The position numbers and the translations under genes were made by a program. A stretch of 64,000 nucleotides of DNA, taken from Bifidobacterium pseudolongum subsp. globosum. Its GTDB lineage: Bacteria > Actinomycetota > Actinomycetes > Actinomycetales > Bifidobacteriaceae. The first letter of the stretch is position 1. Every line of letters begins with the position of its first letter. Below, piece by piece: positions 52,855 through 62,091 of the stretch. Where the stretch lies: contig NZ_JGZG01000005.1 of NCBI RefSeq assembly GCF_000741295.1, forward strand, positions 248,001 through 312,000. Reading direction: 5' to 3'. The notes below the pieces were generated by a model. That model had not been told where the DNA came from, searched no databases, and worked only from the letters and a program-made list of their open reading frames with translations.

Positions 52855-54447
52855 ATGGCAGACGAACGCGGATCCCAGCATCAATCACACGGGTCGAACC
52901 GCCGATACGGGTCGAACAATTCCGGCAAGCGCAAGGGCCAAGGCCAGCGCAAGGGCCAAGGCGGCGGATCGTTCCACCGCGGCGGCTCCCAGCACCGCAA
53001 CCGCGACTTCCACCGCGACGGCGAACGCGGTGAGTCCCGTCAGGACGGCGAACGCCGCCAGCGTTTCCACCGCGACGGCGAGTCGGGCGGATCGCGCGGC
53101 TATCGTTCGGGCGACCGCAGGGACCGCAACAACCACGGCAACGGCCAGCGCCGTGATTTCCACCGTGGCGACCGCAGGGACTTCCGTCGTGATGACCGCC
53201 GTGACGGCGAGCGTCGTGACTTCCACCGCGACGGCGAACGCCGTGATGGCGACCGTAGGGACTTCCGTCGCGATGACCGTCGTGATGACCGCCGCAACAA
53301 CCATCATGACGACCGCCGTGGGGACCGCAGGGATTTCCGCCGTGACGACCGTCGTGGGGACCGCTTCAACCACCATGACGACAAGCGCCGTGAATACATG
53401 TCGAAGTCGCGCAAGAACTCTGATGGCACGGTCAGCTTCCCCTCGCAGAACCCTTACACCGACCGTCGTCCGGGTGAGCCGGTCATGCCCAAGGGTCTGG
53501 AATGGAACATGCTGAGCAAGGACGAGCGCGAACGTCTGCGCGGACTGTCGAAGGAACATGCCGAGAACATCGGCCTGCACATCCTGGCCGCGTACACGCT
53601 TGAGGCCGACGACCCGAAGGCGGCGCTCGAGCACGCCAAGTGGGTGGCCAAGCAGGCGTCGCGCATCGATTTCGCCCGCGAGACGCTCGCGATGGTGGCC
53701 TACCGCAACGGCGACTACAAGCTCGCGTTGCGCGAGTTCCGCACGGCGTTCCGCATGAACGGCTACTTGGATTACCTGCCGTTCATGGCGGATTGCGAGC
53801 GTGGGCTCGAACAGCCCAAGAAGGCGATCGACATCGCGCTGTCCGACGACGCCAAGCACCTGACCGGCGAACCGAAGGCCGAGATGTTCCTCGTGTACGC
53901 CGGCGCGCTCGCCGATCTGGGCATGTGGGATCAGGCGATCGAGGTCGTGTCGAAGCTCGTGCACGCCAAGGGCTTGGCGGGGGAGTACCGCATGCGCGCC
54001 GCGCAGGCCGAACAATACTTCCTCGAGCAGTCCGGCCGTTCCGACGAGGCCGTGGCGATGGATGAGCTCATCGACGACCTGGAGGCGAAGTACGCCGACG
54101 TCGAAGAGGATGAGACGAGCGACGACTTCGTGGTCGACTACGACGTGGAGGACCTGCCCGAAGACCTGCAGGCCAAGCTCGGCGTGACCGAGGACGACGC
54201 GCAGTACGCGCCGTTCGACGACGAGGATGGTGTGAACATGGACGACGAGACGCGCCTGCCGGAAGAGGAGCAGCGCGAAGGCGCCGCGATGGACATCGAA
54301 CCCGCCGAGATGGAGGAACGCAACGAACGCCGTGACGAGGAAGGCGTGATGGCCGACCCCGACATGACCGACGTCGCTGAGGACTTCAACGAGGAGGACG
54401 CCCAGATCGGCGATGACGAAGAGCAGATCGACAGCGAAACGGAGTGA
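52855..54447 (+). CDS. TPR-type protein with long Arg/Asp/His repeat N-terminus and acidic C-terminus
   Basis: A 530-aa protein in three parts. Residues 1-185 are low complexity, made of repeats such as RRDFRRDDRRD and RDFHRDGERR, rich in Arg, Asp, His and Gly. Residues 200-400 form helical repeats resembling TPR (HILAAYTLEADDPKAALEHA, YRNGDYKLALREFRTAF, LADLGMWDQAIEVVSKLV). Residues 410-530 are strongly acidic. The layout suggests an RNA- or ribosome-associated scaffold, but the role is unknown. ATG 52855 is preceded by AAAGG at about 9 nt. The HAD gene follows after 6 bp, then tlyA. Confidence 0.8.
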   Translation: MADERGSQHQSHGSNRRYGSNNSGKRKGQGQRKGQGGGSFHRGGSQHRNRDFHRDGERGESRQDGERRQRFHRDGESGGSRGYRSGDRRDRNNHGNGQRRDFHRGDRRDFRRDDRRDGERRDFHRDGERRDGDRRDFRRDDRRDDRRNNHHDDRRGDRRDFRRDDRRGDRFNHHDDKRREYMSKSRKNSDGTVSFPSQNPYTDRRPGEPVMPKGLEWNMLSKDERERLRGLSKEHAENIGLHILAAYTLEADDPKAALEHAKWVAKQASRIDFARETLAMVAYRNGDYKLALREFRTAFRMNGYLDYLPFMADCERGLEQPKKAIDIALSDDAKHLTGEPKAEMFLVYAGALADLGMWDQAIEVVSKLVHAKGLAGEYRMRAAQAEQYFLEQSGRSDEAVAMDELIDDLEAKYADVEEDETSDDFVVDYDVEDLPEDLQAKLGVTEDDAQYAPFDDEDGVNMDDETRLPEEEQREGAAMDIEPAEMEERNERRDEEGVMADPDMTDVAEDFNEEDAQIGDDEEQIDSETE

Positions 54448-54453
54448 CCCCAC

Positions 54454-55485
54454 GTGCTGAAAGCCACCACGACCGCGCTCAGCGAGACCTACCGTCTGGC
54501 GCTGCTGGACCTTGACGGCGTTGTCTATTACGGCAAGCAGCCGGTGCCGCACGCCAGTGCGAGCATCACCGAAGCCCAGCGGCTCGGTATGACGATCGAG
54601 TACACCACGAACAACTCCTCGCGCATGCAGGGCGTGGTGGCCGGCCAGCTCCATGGGTTCGGGCTGGATGTGCAGCCGTGGCAGGTGATCACCTCGTCGG
54701 TCGTCGCCGCCCGCATGGTGGCGCGCCATGTACCCGCGGGGGCACGCGTGCTCGTGGTGGGCGCCGACCATCTGCGTGACGAAGTGGCCAAGCAGGGCCT
54801 CGTCATCGTCGACAATGCCAAGGACGACCCCGCCGCGGTCATCCAAGGCTGGTACCCGCAGATGACATGGCAGCAGATGGCCGAAGCCGCGTATGCGGTC
54901 GAGGCGGGAGCCCGGTATTTCGTGACGAACCGTGACCCCACAATTCCCCGTGAGCAGGGCATCGCGCCGGGATGCGGTTCGATGATCCAAGCCGTCATCA
55001 ACGCCACCGGCGTCGAACCGATCGCCTCGGCGGGCAAACCCGAATCGGCGATGTATGACGAGGCGCGCATGCTCGCCGCCCATGACGGTGAGAGGATGGT
55101 GTCGGTCGCGCAGAGCCTCGCCATCGGCGACCGCTTGGACACCGACATTGAAGCGGGCAACCGCGGCGGCTATGATTCGCTGCTCGTGCTCACCGGCGTG
55201 ACCGACGAACGGCTGCTCATGTGCGCCCCGGCCGCATTGCGCCCCACGTACATCGCCCGCGACCTGCGCGGACTGAACGTGCCCCACCCGGGCGTCGAAC
55301 GGCTCGCGGACGGCGACTGGCGCTGCGGCGGCATGACCGCCACATGGCGCGACGGCGCCGTCAGTGTCAGCGACGCGACGAGCGTCGACGCGCTGCGCGC
55401 CGCATGCGCGCTCATCTGGGACCGCATGGACAACGGCATTGACACCGCGGGCATCGCCCTGCCGCAGTTCCATCTCGACGACTGA
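54454..55485 (+). CDS. HAD-IIA family phosphatase (NagD/phosphoglycolate-type)
   Basis: A 343-aa HAD phosphatase with nucleophile D19 and acid/base D21 in LLDLDGVVYYG. Motif II is TTNNSSRM, a class IIA cap follows, then the motif III Lys in SAGKPESAMYDEA and motif IV IGDRLDTDIEAGNRGG. The cap resembles NagD, AraL or phosphoglycolate phosphatases; the substrate cannot be set from sequence. The C-terminal 60 residues beyond the HAD core are specific to actinobacteria. The start is GTG 54454. It is 6 bp after the TPR gene and 9 bp before tlyA, a likely operon. Confidence 0.9.
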   Translation: MLKATTTALSETYRLALLDLDGVVYYGKQPVPHASASITEAQRLGMTIEYTTNNSSRMQGVVAGQLHGFGLDVQPWQVITSSVVAARMVARHVPAGARVLVVGADHLRDEVAKQGLVIVDNAKDDPAAVIQGWYPQMTWQQMAEAAYAVEAGARYFVTNRDPTIPREQGIAPGCGSMIQAVINATGVEPIASAGKPESAMYDEARMLAAHDGERMVSVAQSLAIGDRLDTDIEAGNRGGYDSLLVLTGVTDERLLMCAPAALRPTYIARDLRGLNVPHPGVERLADGDWRCGGMTATWRDGAVSVSDATSVDALRAACALIWDRMDNGIDTAGIALPQFHLDD

Positions 55486-55494
55486 CCGGCGGCC

Positions 55495-56244
55495 ATGGTG
55501 GGGATGGAACGGCTTGACGCATACGTGGCGCGTTGTGCGCTGGCGCCATCGCGCGCCAAAGCGCAGCGCCTCATCCGCGACGGCTCGGTGTTCGTTGATG
55601 GCGTGTGTGTGCGCAAACCGTCGGCATCCGTGCCTCACGGCGCACACGTCGAGATACATGGCGCCGACGATTACGTCTCGCGTGGAGCCTACAAGCTGCT
55701 CGGCGCGTTCAGCGCGTTCGCATCCCACGGTCTGCGGCCGCCCGCGGGCCTCGATTGCCTCGACATCGGCGCGTCGACCGGCGGGTTCTGCGACGTGCTG
55801 CTGCGCGGTGGCGCGCGGCGCGTCATCGCGCTCGACGTGGGCCATGGGCAGCTCGATGCGCGCATCGCCGCCGACCCGCGCATCACGGAGATGAGCGGCG
55901 TCAATATCCGCGACGTCGGGCCGGAGGACCTGCCGTTCGTGCCGCAGATGGTCGTGTCGGACGTCTCATTCATCTCGCTGACATATGTGCTGCCGGTCGT
56001 CGCGCGCATCGCCGCACCAGGCGCGTCGGTGGTCATGCTGGTCAAACCGCAGTTCGAAGTCGGTAGGCAAGGGCTTGGCAAACACGGTATCGTCACCGAC
56101 TCCCAGCTACGCGCACGCGCGTTGGACGATGTCGTTCAATGCGCGCGCGAGTGCGGGCTGGATGTTGTGGCGACCGCCGTCTCGCCGATTGAAGGCACGC
56201 ACGGCAACATCGAATACCTCATGTATGCGCGGGCCCGTGCCTGA
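55495..56244 (+). CDS. tlyA: TlyA-type rRNA 2'-O-methyltransferase
   Basis: A 249-aa protein with an N-terminal S4 RNA-binding domain (ERLDAYVARCALAPSRAKAQ, then VFVDGVCVRKPSASV) and an FtsJ-like methylase. Catalytic Lys is in SRGAYKLLGAF, the SAM loop is LDIGASTGGFCDVLL, and VKPQFEVGRQG and PIEGTHGNIEYL follow. TlyA methylates 16S and 23S rRNA cytidines, which affects capreomycin sensitivity in mycobacteria; longer TlyA forms modify both rRNAs. The ATG at 55495 or the one at 55504 may be used. tlyA, ppnK and recN are usually adjacent; here trkA/trkH lie between tlyA and ppnK. Confidence 0.93.
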   Translation: MVGMERLDAYVARCALAPSRAKAQRLIRDGSVFVDGVCVRKPSASVPHGAHVEIHGADDYVSRGAYKLLGAFSAFASHGLRPPAGLDCLDIGASTGGFCDVLLRGGARRVIALDVGHGQLDARIAADPRITEMSGVNIRDVGPEDLPFVPQMVVSDVSFISLTYVLPVVARIAAPGASVVMLVKPQFEVGRQGLGKHGIVTDSQLRARALDDVVQCARECGLDVVATAVSPIEGTHGNIEYLMYARARA

Positions 56245-56255
56245 AGCCGGCTGGG

Positions 56256-56906
56256 TCAGCCGCGGATGAAGTGGTCGATCTGGTCTTGCTTGCCCATGAT
56301 GATCAGTTCGTCATTGCGGTGCAGCTCAAGGCCGTTTGACGCGTACTGGAACTCATGGCCCGGGGATTTGACGCCGACGATCGTCACGCCATAGCGGTCG
56401 TGGATTTTCGCGTCGCCGATCGTATAGCCCACGAACTGCGCGGGCGTGTGGATCTTGACGACGTTGTAGGCGCCTTCGAGCTCGATGTAGTCGAGGTAGT
56501 TGCTCGACACGAGATGCCCCACACGCTTGCCCGCATCGGTTTCGGCGTTGATGATGTGGCGTGCGCCGATGCGCTGCAGGATGCGCGCGTGCTCCTTCGA
56601 CACCGATTTGGCCCAGATGTCGGAGATGCCGGCGTCGAGCAGGTTGCCGGCGGTGATCACGGACGCCTCGACGCTGTCGCCGATCGCCACGACCGCGGTG
56701 TCGAAGTCGGCGGCGTTGAGCTGTTCGAGTGCCAGCACGTCGGTCATGTCGGCCTGCACGGTGGGGATCTGCGACGACCAGCGGTTCACGAGCTCGGGAT
56801 CGCGGTCCACGGCCAGCACATCCTGGCCCATCGCGTCGAGCGTGGTGGCCACCGCGCTGCCAAAACGGCCGAGTCCCACCACAAGTACACTGCGGTTGTC
56901 CGCCAT
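56256..56906 (-). CDS. trkA: Potassium uptake RCK subunit (KtrA/TrkA type)
   Basis: A 216-aa cytoplasmic gating ring subunit. The RCK_N Rossmann domain has GLGRFGSAVATTLDAMG, the acidic ligand in AVDRDPELVN and QADMTDVLALEQL. An RCK_C domain (about 135-216) ends with ELIIMGKQDQIDHF. It binds nucleotide and opens the membrane subunit encoded just upstream. GGAGG lies 7 nt before the ATG at 56906. It is transcribed with trkH, 70 bp apart, and converges on tlyA. Confidence 0.94.
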   Translation of the reverse strand: MADNRSVLVVGLGRFGSAVATTLDAMGQDVLAVDRDPELVNRWSSQIPTVQADMTDVLALEQLNAADFDTAVVAIGDSVEASVITAGNLLDAGISDIWAKSVSKEHARILQRIGARHIINAETDAGKRVGHLVSSNYLDYIELEGAYNVVKIHTPAQFVGYTIGDAKIHDRYGVTIVGVKSPGHEFQYASNGLELHRNDELIIMGKQDQIDHFIRG

Positions 56907-56976
56907 GGTTACCTCCTGCAAGTTGCGTGTGAATGATGAAGAACAATCGGGGTTGATGGTTGCGTGTGGCCGCCGG

Positions 56977-58440
56977 TCAGCCCACCACGATCTGGTCGGT
57001 GGGGTAGCGCACCACGTCAAGCTGTTTGGGCCGGCTCACCGCGTAGGCAAGCGTCATCGGGCCCAAACGCCCCACGACCATCGTTGTGGCGAGCACGTAA
57101 AGCGCCGCATCGCTGCCTTCCTGCGCCACGCCCACCGAATAGCCGCCTAGGCCGAATGCCGAGCATGCGTCGAACAGCGCGTGGCTGAACGAGGCGTCGG
57201 TGATGAGCATGAGCGCCATCGAGGCCACGAGCACAAGCGCGAAGCACGCGGTGGTGATGCTGACCGCCGTCATGATCACATGCGTGTGGATGCGCCGGTG
57301 GAACGCGTTCACATCGCTGTGCCCGGTGAACGCGGCCTTGCACACCAGCAGGATCACGGCGAAGGTCGTGACGCGGATGCCGCCGGCCGTGGAGGTGCTG
57401 CCGCCGCCGATGAACATGACGAAGCTCATGAACACCTTCGTCGCCTCGCTCACCTGCGGCACCCACGAAAGATCGAAGCCGCTGCTGCGGGGCATCACCG
57501 CGGCCACCATGGCGCGGCGCATGCGCGTCTCCACGTCGGCGTGTTTGAACAGCGCCGGATTGTCCCATTCCACGGCCAAGAACCAGATGAGCGAGACAAG
57601 CACGATCGCGAACGTGGTGATGAGGGTGACCTTGGTGTGCAGGTTCCAGCGTTTGGGCGGCTGGTGGCGGCGTGTGCAGCGGAAGATGTTGAGGATGACG
57701 GGGAAGCCGAGCGTGCCGCAGAACGCGGAGAGCATGATCGGCATGCCCACGGCCCAGTTGTTCACATACAGCCCCGCGCCGTCGGGGGTGAAGCCGGCGT
57801 TGTTGTACGCCATGACGGCGAAGAACAACGATTCCCACAGCGTGTGCCCCACCGATCCCTTGTTCACATGGAGCAGTCCGGGGAACAGGGCGATGAACGT
57901 GATGCTCTCGATGACGAATGTGGTGGTGAGCACGACTGTCAGCACGCCTTTGATCTCGCTGAGCTTGTTGGTGCCGAGCTCGGAGGCCGTCAGCAGGCGT
58001 TGCATGGCCTTGAGGTGGTGGTTGACGGCGAGCGCGATGAGCGAGGCGAAGGTCATGACGCCCAGACCGCCCATCTGCACGGAGATGATGAGCACCGCCT
58101 GGCCGAACATGGACCAGTGGCTTGTGGTGTTCACAATCGAGATGCCGCATGTCGACAATGCACTGACCGCGGTGAAGAACGCGGTGGAGAACGACGTGGA
58201 CTGCCCCTCCTGCGTGGAGATGGGCAACAGCAGCAGCGACGTGGACAGGCACACCAGCACGACGAAGTAGATGATCGTCAGCCGGCCGGGGTGCGAGTTG
58301 ATCCGGTAGCTCAATGAGCGTCGAATCGGTTTGCGTTCCTCGGCGGCGGCCTTCTCGAACGTGTCGCCCGAGAACCACCAGGCATAGCCTTGTGAAGCGT
58401 CGCTGTTCGACGCCGATTCGTCGAACAGGAGATTCGCCAT
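56977..58440 (-). CDS. trkH: Potassium transporter membrane subunit (KtrB/TrkH type)
   Basis: A 487-aa K+ channel-like transporter. Four P-loop selectivity segments are visible: SALSTCGISIV, MAYNNAGFTPDG, MPRSSGFDLSW and SAFGLGGYSVG, each with the expected Gly. About ten membrane helices span residues 52-470; a 45-residue cytosolic N-terminus precedes them. STSTAGGIRVTTFAV marks the mobile intramembrane loop region. It forms a complex with the RCK protein encoded next. It is divergent from the NAD kinase gene, with promoters in the 175-bp gap. Confidence 0.94.
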   Translation of the reverse strand: MANLLFDESASNSDASQGYAWWFSGDTFEKAAAEERKPIRRSLSYRINSHPGRLTIIYFVVLVCLSTSLLLLPISTQEGQSTSFSTAFFTAVSALSTCGISIVNTTSHWSMFGQAVLIISVQMGGLGVMTFASLIALAVNHHLKAMQRLLTASELGTNKLSEIKGVLTVVLTTTFVIESITFIALFPGLLHVNKGSVGHTLWESLFFAVMAYNNAGFTPDGAGLYVNNWAVGMPIMLSAFCGTLGFPVILNIFRCTRRHQPPKRWNLHTKVTLITTFAIVLVSLIWFLAVEWDNPALFKHADVETRMRRAMVAAVMPRSSGFDLSWVPQVSEATKVFMSFVMFIGGGSTSTAGGIRVTTFAVILLVCKAAFTGHSDVNAFHRRIHTHVIMTAVSITTACFALVLVASMALMLITDASFSHALFDACSAFGLGGYSVGVAQEGSDAALYVLATTMVVGRLGPMTLAYAVSRPKQLDVVRYPTDQIVVG

Positions 58441-58615
58441 GCTGCCTCCCCGTCCAAGCCGTGACCACAGTGCGTGTCCTTACGTAGCTATTGTAGAGCC
58501 ACGAGCGACTTCACGCCGCCTGTTCGCACATCGCTGGGCGTTTGGCATGGGGAAGGGGCGATACGAGGCGTCGACTACCATGGTGGCGTACACCCACGCG
58601 AGAAACGGAGCGGCC

Positions 58616-59557
58616 ATGACCAAGACACGGCATGCCATTGTCGTCACACACGAGCGCCTCATGCACCGCGGCGACGTCGTGCAGGGCGCGGTCGGGCAAT
58701 TGCAGGAGGCCGGGTTCGACGTGCAGGTCATCGACCGGCTCGACGTGCCCGAATTCGGTCAGCCGTGCGAGCGGGTGCCCGAAGACACCGAGATCGTCGT
58801 CGTCCTCGGCGGCGACGGCACGATCCTGCGTGCCGCCGAGCTCGTGCATTGCACGGGCGTGCCGATCATCGGCATCAACATGGGCCATGTGGGATTTCTG
58901 GCCGAATTCGAAAGCTTCCAGATCCACGACGCGATCCGCCGCATCGCCGAACGTGACTACAACATCGACGAACGCATGATCGCGCATGTGGACGTCTGGC
59001 TGCCCGATGCACACGAACCGTTGTGCGACTGGGCGCTCAATGACATCACGATCGAACGCGCCGACCGCGGCAAGATGGTCGAACTGTCGATCGGTGTGGA
59101 CGGCGTGGAGATGAGCTCGTTCGGCTGCGACGGCGTCATCTTCTCGACACCCACCGGTTCGACCGCCTACGCGTTCTCCGCCGGCGGCCCGGTGATCTGG
59201 CCCGACGTGCAGGCGTTACTCATGGTGCCGCTCGCCGCGCATGCGCTGTTCGCCCGCCCAATCGTCATTGGTTCCGACTCATCGTTCTCGCTGCGCATCG
59301 ACGATGATTCCACGTCCGAAGGGTGGATCTGCTGCGATGGCCGCCGCCAGCGCGCGCTGCCCAAAGGCACGCGCGTTGCGATCCGCCAATCGGCCGCACG
59401 GCTGCGTCTGGCACGCCTGTCGGACGCGCCGTTCACCAACCGGCTCGTCACGAAATTCAACCTGCCGGTCGTCGGTTGGCGTGACCGGCACGCCCCCGAA
59501 ACCAACACGTCGCTGCGCGGGCAGGGCGATGCCGACGACCCGGACTACGGCGCCTGA
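58616..59557 (+). CDS. ppnK: NAD kinase
   Basis: Phosphorylates NAD to NADP. The GGDGT motif is at 65-69, the second NAD-binding motif is STPTGSTAYAFSAGGPVIWP, and NDITIERADRGKMVEL follows. It has 313 aa, with a short acidic tail. The start is ATG 58616 with GGAG just upstream; the longer frame overlaps the trkH promoter region. It is encoded next to recN, as is usual in actinobacteria. Confidence 0.95.
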   Translation: MTKTRHAIVVTHERLMHRGDVVQGAVGQLQEAGFDVQVIDRLDVPEFGQPCERVPEDTEIVVVLGGDGTILRAAELVHCTGVPIIGINMGHVGFLAEFESFQIHDAIRRIAERDYNIDERMIAHVDVWLPDAHEPLCDWALNDITIERADRGKMVELSIGVDGVEMSSFGCDGVIFSTPTGSTAYAFSAGGPVIWPDVQALLMVPLAAHALFARPIVIGSDSSFSLRIDDDSTSEGWICCDGRRQRALPKGTRVAIRQSAARLRLARLSDAPFTNRLVTKFNLPVVGWRDRHAPETNTSLRGQGDADDPDYGA

Positions 59558-59617
59558 CGCCACACATGCGCACATCCTGCACATCCGACACCCACACAAG
59601 GAACCGGTGACCCCACT

Positions 59618-61375
59618 TTGCTTGAAGAACTCGAACTGCGAGACCTTGGGCCCATCCACACCGCAACCATCGCACCCCATGCCGGCATGACGGCGATCAC
59701 CGGCGAGACCGGCGCCGGCAAATCCATGCTTCTGTCCGCACTCGACATGGTCTGTGGCGCTCCGGCCGACCCCGCGCGCGTCGCCACCGGCACGACGGCC
59801 GCATGGGCGCAGGCGATCTTCACGCTGCCCGCCGATTCGCCGGCCGTGCCACTGCTCGACGACGCCGGCATCAGCATCGTCGACAACGAGGTGTTCCTTG
59901 CGCGCACGGTGCCGGCGCATGGCCGTTCACGTGCCGTCATCTGCGGCAAAACGGTGCCGCGCTCACTGTTGGGCGCTGTGTGCGCCGAACTCATCACCGT
60001 CCATGGGCAGGCCGACCAGCTGCGGTTCGCCACCGCGGCCCGGCAGCGCGCGTTCCTGGACCGGTACGCCGCCGACGGTGATCTGCTCCATGCCTACGCG
60101 CGCGCCTACGCCGCCTACCGTGAGGCGGAGGACCATCTGCACCGCATCGAATCGCAGGAGGCGTCGATGCGCCAGCAGGCGGACTACCTGCGCGAATCGA
60201 TCGCGCGCATAGACCGCATCGCCCCGCAGGCCGGCGAACTCGACGAGCTCAAGGCGCGCCGCACGCGCATCGAGAACGCGGCGCGCGTCAACGCCGGCGT
60301 CGCCCAGGCGCTTGGCGCGCTCGACGCAGCCCAGAACGGCGACGGCATGGAACTGCCCGGCGCGTGCGACCTCGTGCAGCGCGCCGCCGACGCTCTGCGG
60401 GCGCTCGGATTCGACGACGGTCTGCGCCAGTGCGCCGACCGCCTGGACGCCGTGGGCACCGAACTCGCCGACGTGGTGTTCACACTCACGCGGCAGCTCG
60501 ACAGCGAAGGCGGCCCCGAAGAACTCGACGCGCTCAACGGGCGCATCCACGAGCTCGACGAACTGACACGCCGGTGGGGGCCGACGCTCGTCGACGTGCT
60601 CGCCTGGCGCGAACGGTCGCGGTTCGAACTCGAGGACCTCGACGATTCACCCGAACGGCTCGCCCAATTGCGCGCCGAACGCGACGCGCTCGCCGAGGCG
60701 GCGCTGCGTGCGGCGAAACGGCTCACCAAGGCGCGGCGCACAGCCGCAGACGCATTGTGCCAAGCGGTCGCGGGTGAACTCGGACAGCTGGCGATGGATG
60801 GCGCGGCGCTCTCGATCCGCGTGCAGCCGCGCAGTGGCGACGGCGCGCTCGACGCGCACGGCATCGACGACATCGTGTTCCTGTTCACACCGTTCCCGGG
60901 CGCCGAGCCGATGCCGATGGGCGCAAGCGCGTCGGGCGGCGAACTGAGCCGGCTCATGCTCGCGCTCGAACTGTCCGCGGCGGGCCATGGAGCGTCGGGG
61001 GAGCAGGGCGCGCTGATGACGTTCATCTTCGACGAGGTCGACGCCGGCGTGGGCGGGCGCACCGCGGTGGAACTCGGGCGGCGCTTGGCGCGCCTCGCCC
61101 GGCACGCGCAGGTCATCGTCGTCACGCATCTGCCGCAGGTGGCCTCGTGGGCACAACGCCAGTATGTGGTGAGCAAGGGCACCGATGGCGAGGGGCGCAC
61201 GGGCACGAGTGTGCGCGAAGTGCAGGGGAGCGCGCGCGTCGAGGAGATCGCGCGCATGCTCGCCGGTGACACGACGCGCACATCGCTCGACCATGCGCGT
61301 GAGCTGCTCGACGCCTCGCGACTGGACGACGACAACACCGATGCGGTAGCAGGAGGCAGTGCGCATGACGACTGA
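59618..61375 (+). CDS. recN: DNA repair protein RecN
   Basis: An SMC-like ATPase in double-strand break repair. Walker A GETGAGKS is at 29-36, then the RecN-specific LITVHGQADQLRF. A coiled-coil arm runs from about 150 to 390, followed by the signature MGASASGGELSRLMLALELS, Walker B FIFDEVDAGVGG and the D-loop/H-loop VVTHLPQVASWA. It has 585 aa. The initiator is TTG at 59618, supported by the family start (LEELELRDLGPI); an AAGGA lies about 14 nt upstream. It overlaps the next gene by 11 bp. Confidence 0.95.
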   Translation: MLEELELRDLGPIHTATIAPHAGMTAITGETGAGKSMLLSALDMVCGAPADPARVATGTTAAWAQAIFTLPADSPAVPLLDDAGISIVDNEVFLARTVPAHGRSRAVICGKTVPRSLLGAVCAELITVHGQADQLRFATAARQRAFLDRYAADGDLLHAYARAYAAYREAEDHLHRIESQEASMRQQADYLRESIARIDRIAPQAGELDELKARRTRIENAARVNAGVAQALGALDAAQNGDGMELPGACDLVQRAADALRALGFDDGLRQCADRLDAVGTELADVVFTLTRQLDSEGGPEELDALNGRIHELDELTRRWGPTLVDVLAWRERSRFELEDLDDSPERLAQLRAERDALAEAALRAAKRLTKARRTAADALCQAVAGELGQLAMDGAALSIRVQPRSGDGALDAHGIDDIVFLFTPFPGAEPMPMGASASGGELSRLMLALELSAAGHGASGEQGALMTFIFDEVDAGVGGRTAVELGRRLARLARHAQVIVVTHLPQVASWAQRQYVVSKGTDGEGRTGTSVREVQGSARVEEIARMLAGDTTRTSLDHARELLDASRLDDDNTDAVAGGSAHDD

Positions 61376-62030
61376 CGAGAACCTCGGCAAGGCCGCGATC
61401 TTCGACCTGGACGGCACCTTGCTCGATTCGATGGGCGTCTGGGACCAGATCGACGCCGCGTTCCTGGCGAAACGCGGCATCACCGTGCCCGACGACTACA
61501 TGGAGACCGTTACGGCGATGCAGTTCCGTGAGATCGCGCGCTATACGATCGACCGGTTCGGCTTGGACGACACCGAGGACGGACTGATGGCCGAATGGGA
61601 CCGCATGGCGCATGACGCGTATACGAGCGTCGTGCAGCCCAAGGCGCATGCGCTCGACTATCTGCGCTACCTCAAAGCCACCGGCGCCAGACTTGCGGTG
61701 GCCACGACGATGCCCGCCGGACTGCGCGCGCCGGCGCTTGGGCACGCCGGCATGCTCGACCTGTTCGACGCCATCGTCGGCGTCGACGATGTGGGGCGCG
61801 GCAAGGAGCACCCCGACATCTATCTGGAGGCCGCCGCGCGCGTCGGTGTGCCGGCCCATGCGGCCACCGTATTCGAGGACCTGCTTGCGGGCGTGCAATC
61901 GGCGGCCGGGGCCGGCATGCATGTGTGGGGTGTCTACGACGAGTCGTCCGCACAATCCTGGCCGGCGATCCAATCCATTGCGCAAGGCGTCCTCAACGAC
62001 TTCGCGCAGGCGCCACGTCCGCTCGCCTGA
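61365..62030 (+). CDS. HAD hydrolase (beta-phosphoglucomutase-like)
   Basis: A 221-aa subfamily IA HAD enzyme. Nucleophile D14 and D16 lie in IFDLDGTLLDSMGVW. A helical C1 cap (about 22-90) is followed by motif II VATTMPAG, the motif III Lys in GRGKEHPDIYLEA, and motif IV VFEDLLAGVQSAAGAG. The EDLLAGVQSA pattern is typical of phosphatases or mutases on sugar phosphates; substrate unknown. The ATG at 61365 has AGGAGG 8 nt upstream and lies inside the recN end, so translation is coupled. Confidence 0.9.
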   Translation: MTTDENLGKAAIFDLDGTLLDSMGVWDQIDAAFLAKRGITVPDDYMETVTAMQFREIARYTIDRFGLDDTEDGLMAEWDRMAHDAYTSVVQPKAHALDYLRYLKATGARLAVATTMPAGLRAPALGHAGMLDLFDAIVGVDDVGRGKEHPDIYLEAAARVGVPAHAATVFEDLLAGVQSAAGAGMHVWGVYDESSAQSWPAIQSIAQGVLNDFAQAPRPLA

Positions 62031-62033
62031 ACA

Positions 62034-62075
62034 ATGTGTTGGCCCCATCGCCATATGGCGATGGGGCCAACACAT
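62034..62075. terminator. 42-bp perfect palindrome between converging genes
   Basis: The arms 62034-62054 and 62055-62075 are exact complements over 21 bp with ATAT at the centre. It lies 3 bp after the HAD gene stop and 16 bp before the thrC stop on the other strand, so it can serve both. Confidence 0.8.
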
Positions 62076-62091
62076 GCTGGTGCGCGTTATG

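Noticed and set aside
53000-53400. Repetitive DNA that might look like a CRISPR array
   Set aside because: Repeats are imperfect, unevenly spaced, in frame with a coding region and encode a charged tail; there are no cas genes.
52885-55845. A 986-codon minus-strand frame across the TPR, HAD and tlyA genes
   Set aside because: Spans three recognisable sense genes and translates the repeat tail into Val/Thr/Ala/Pro monotony; no start signal.
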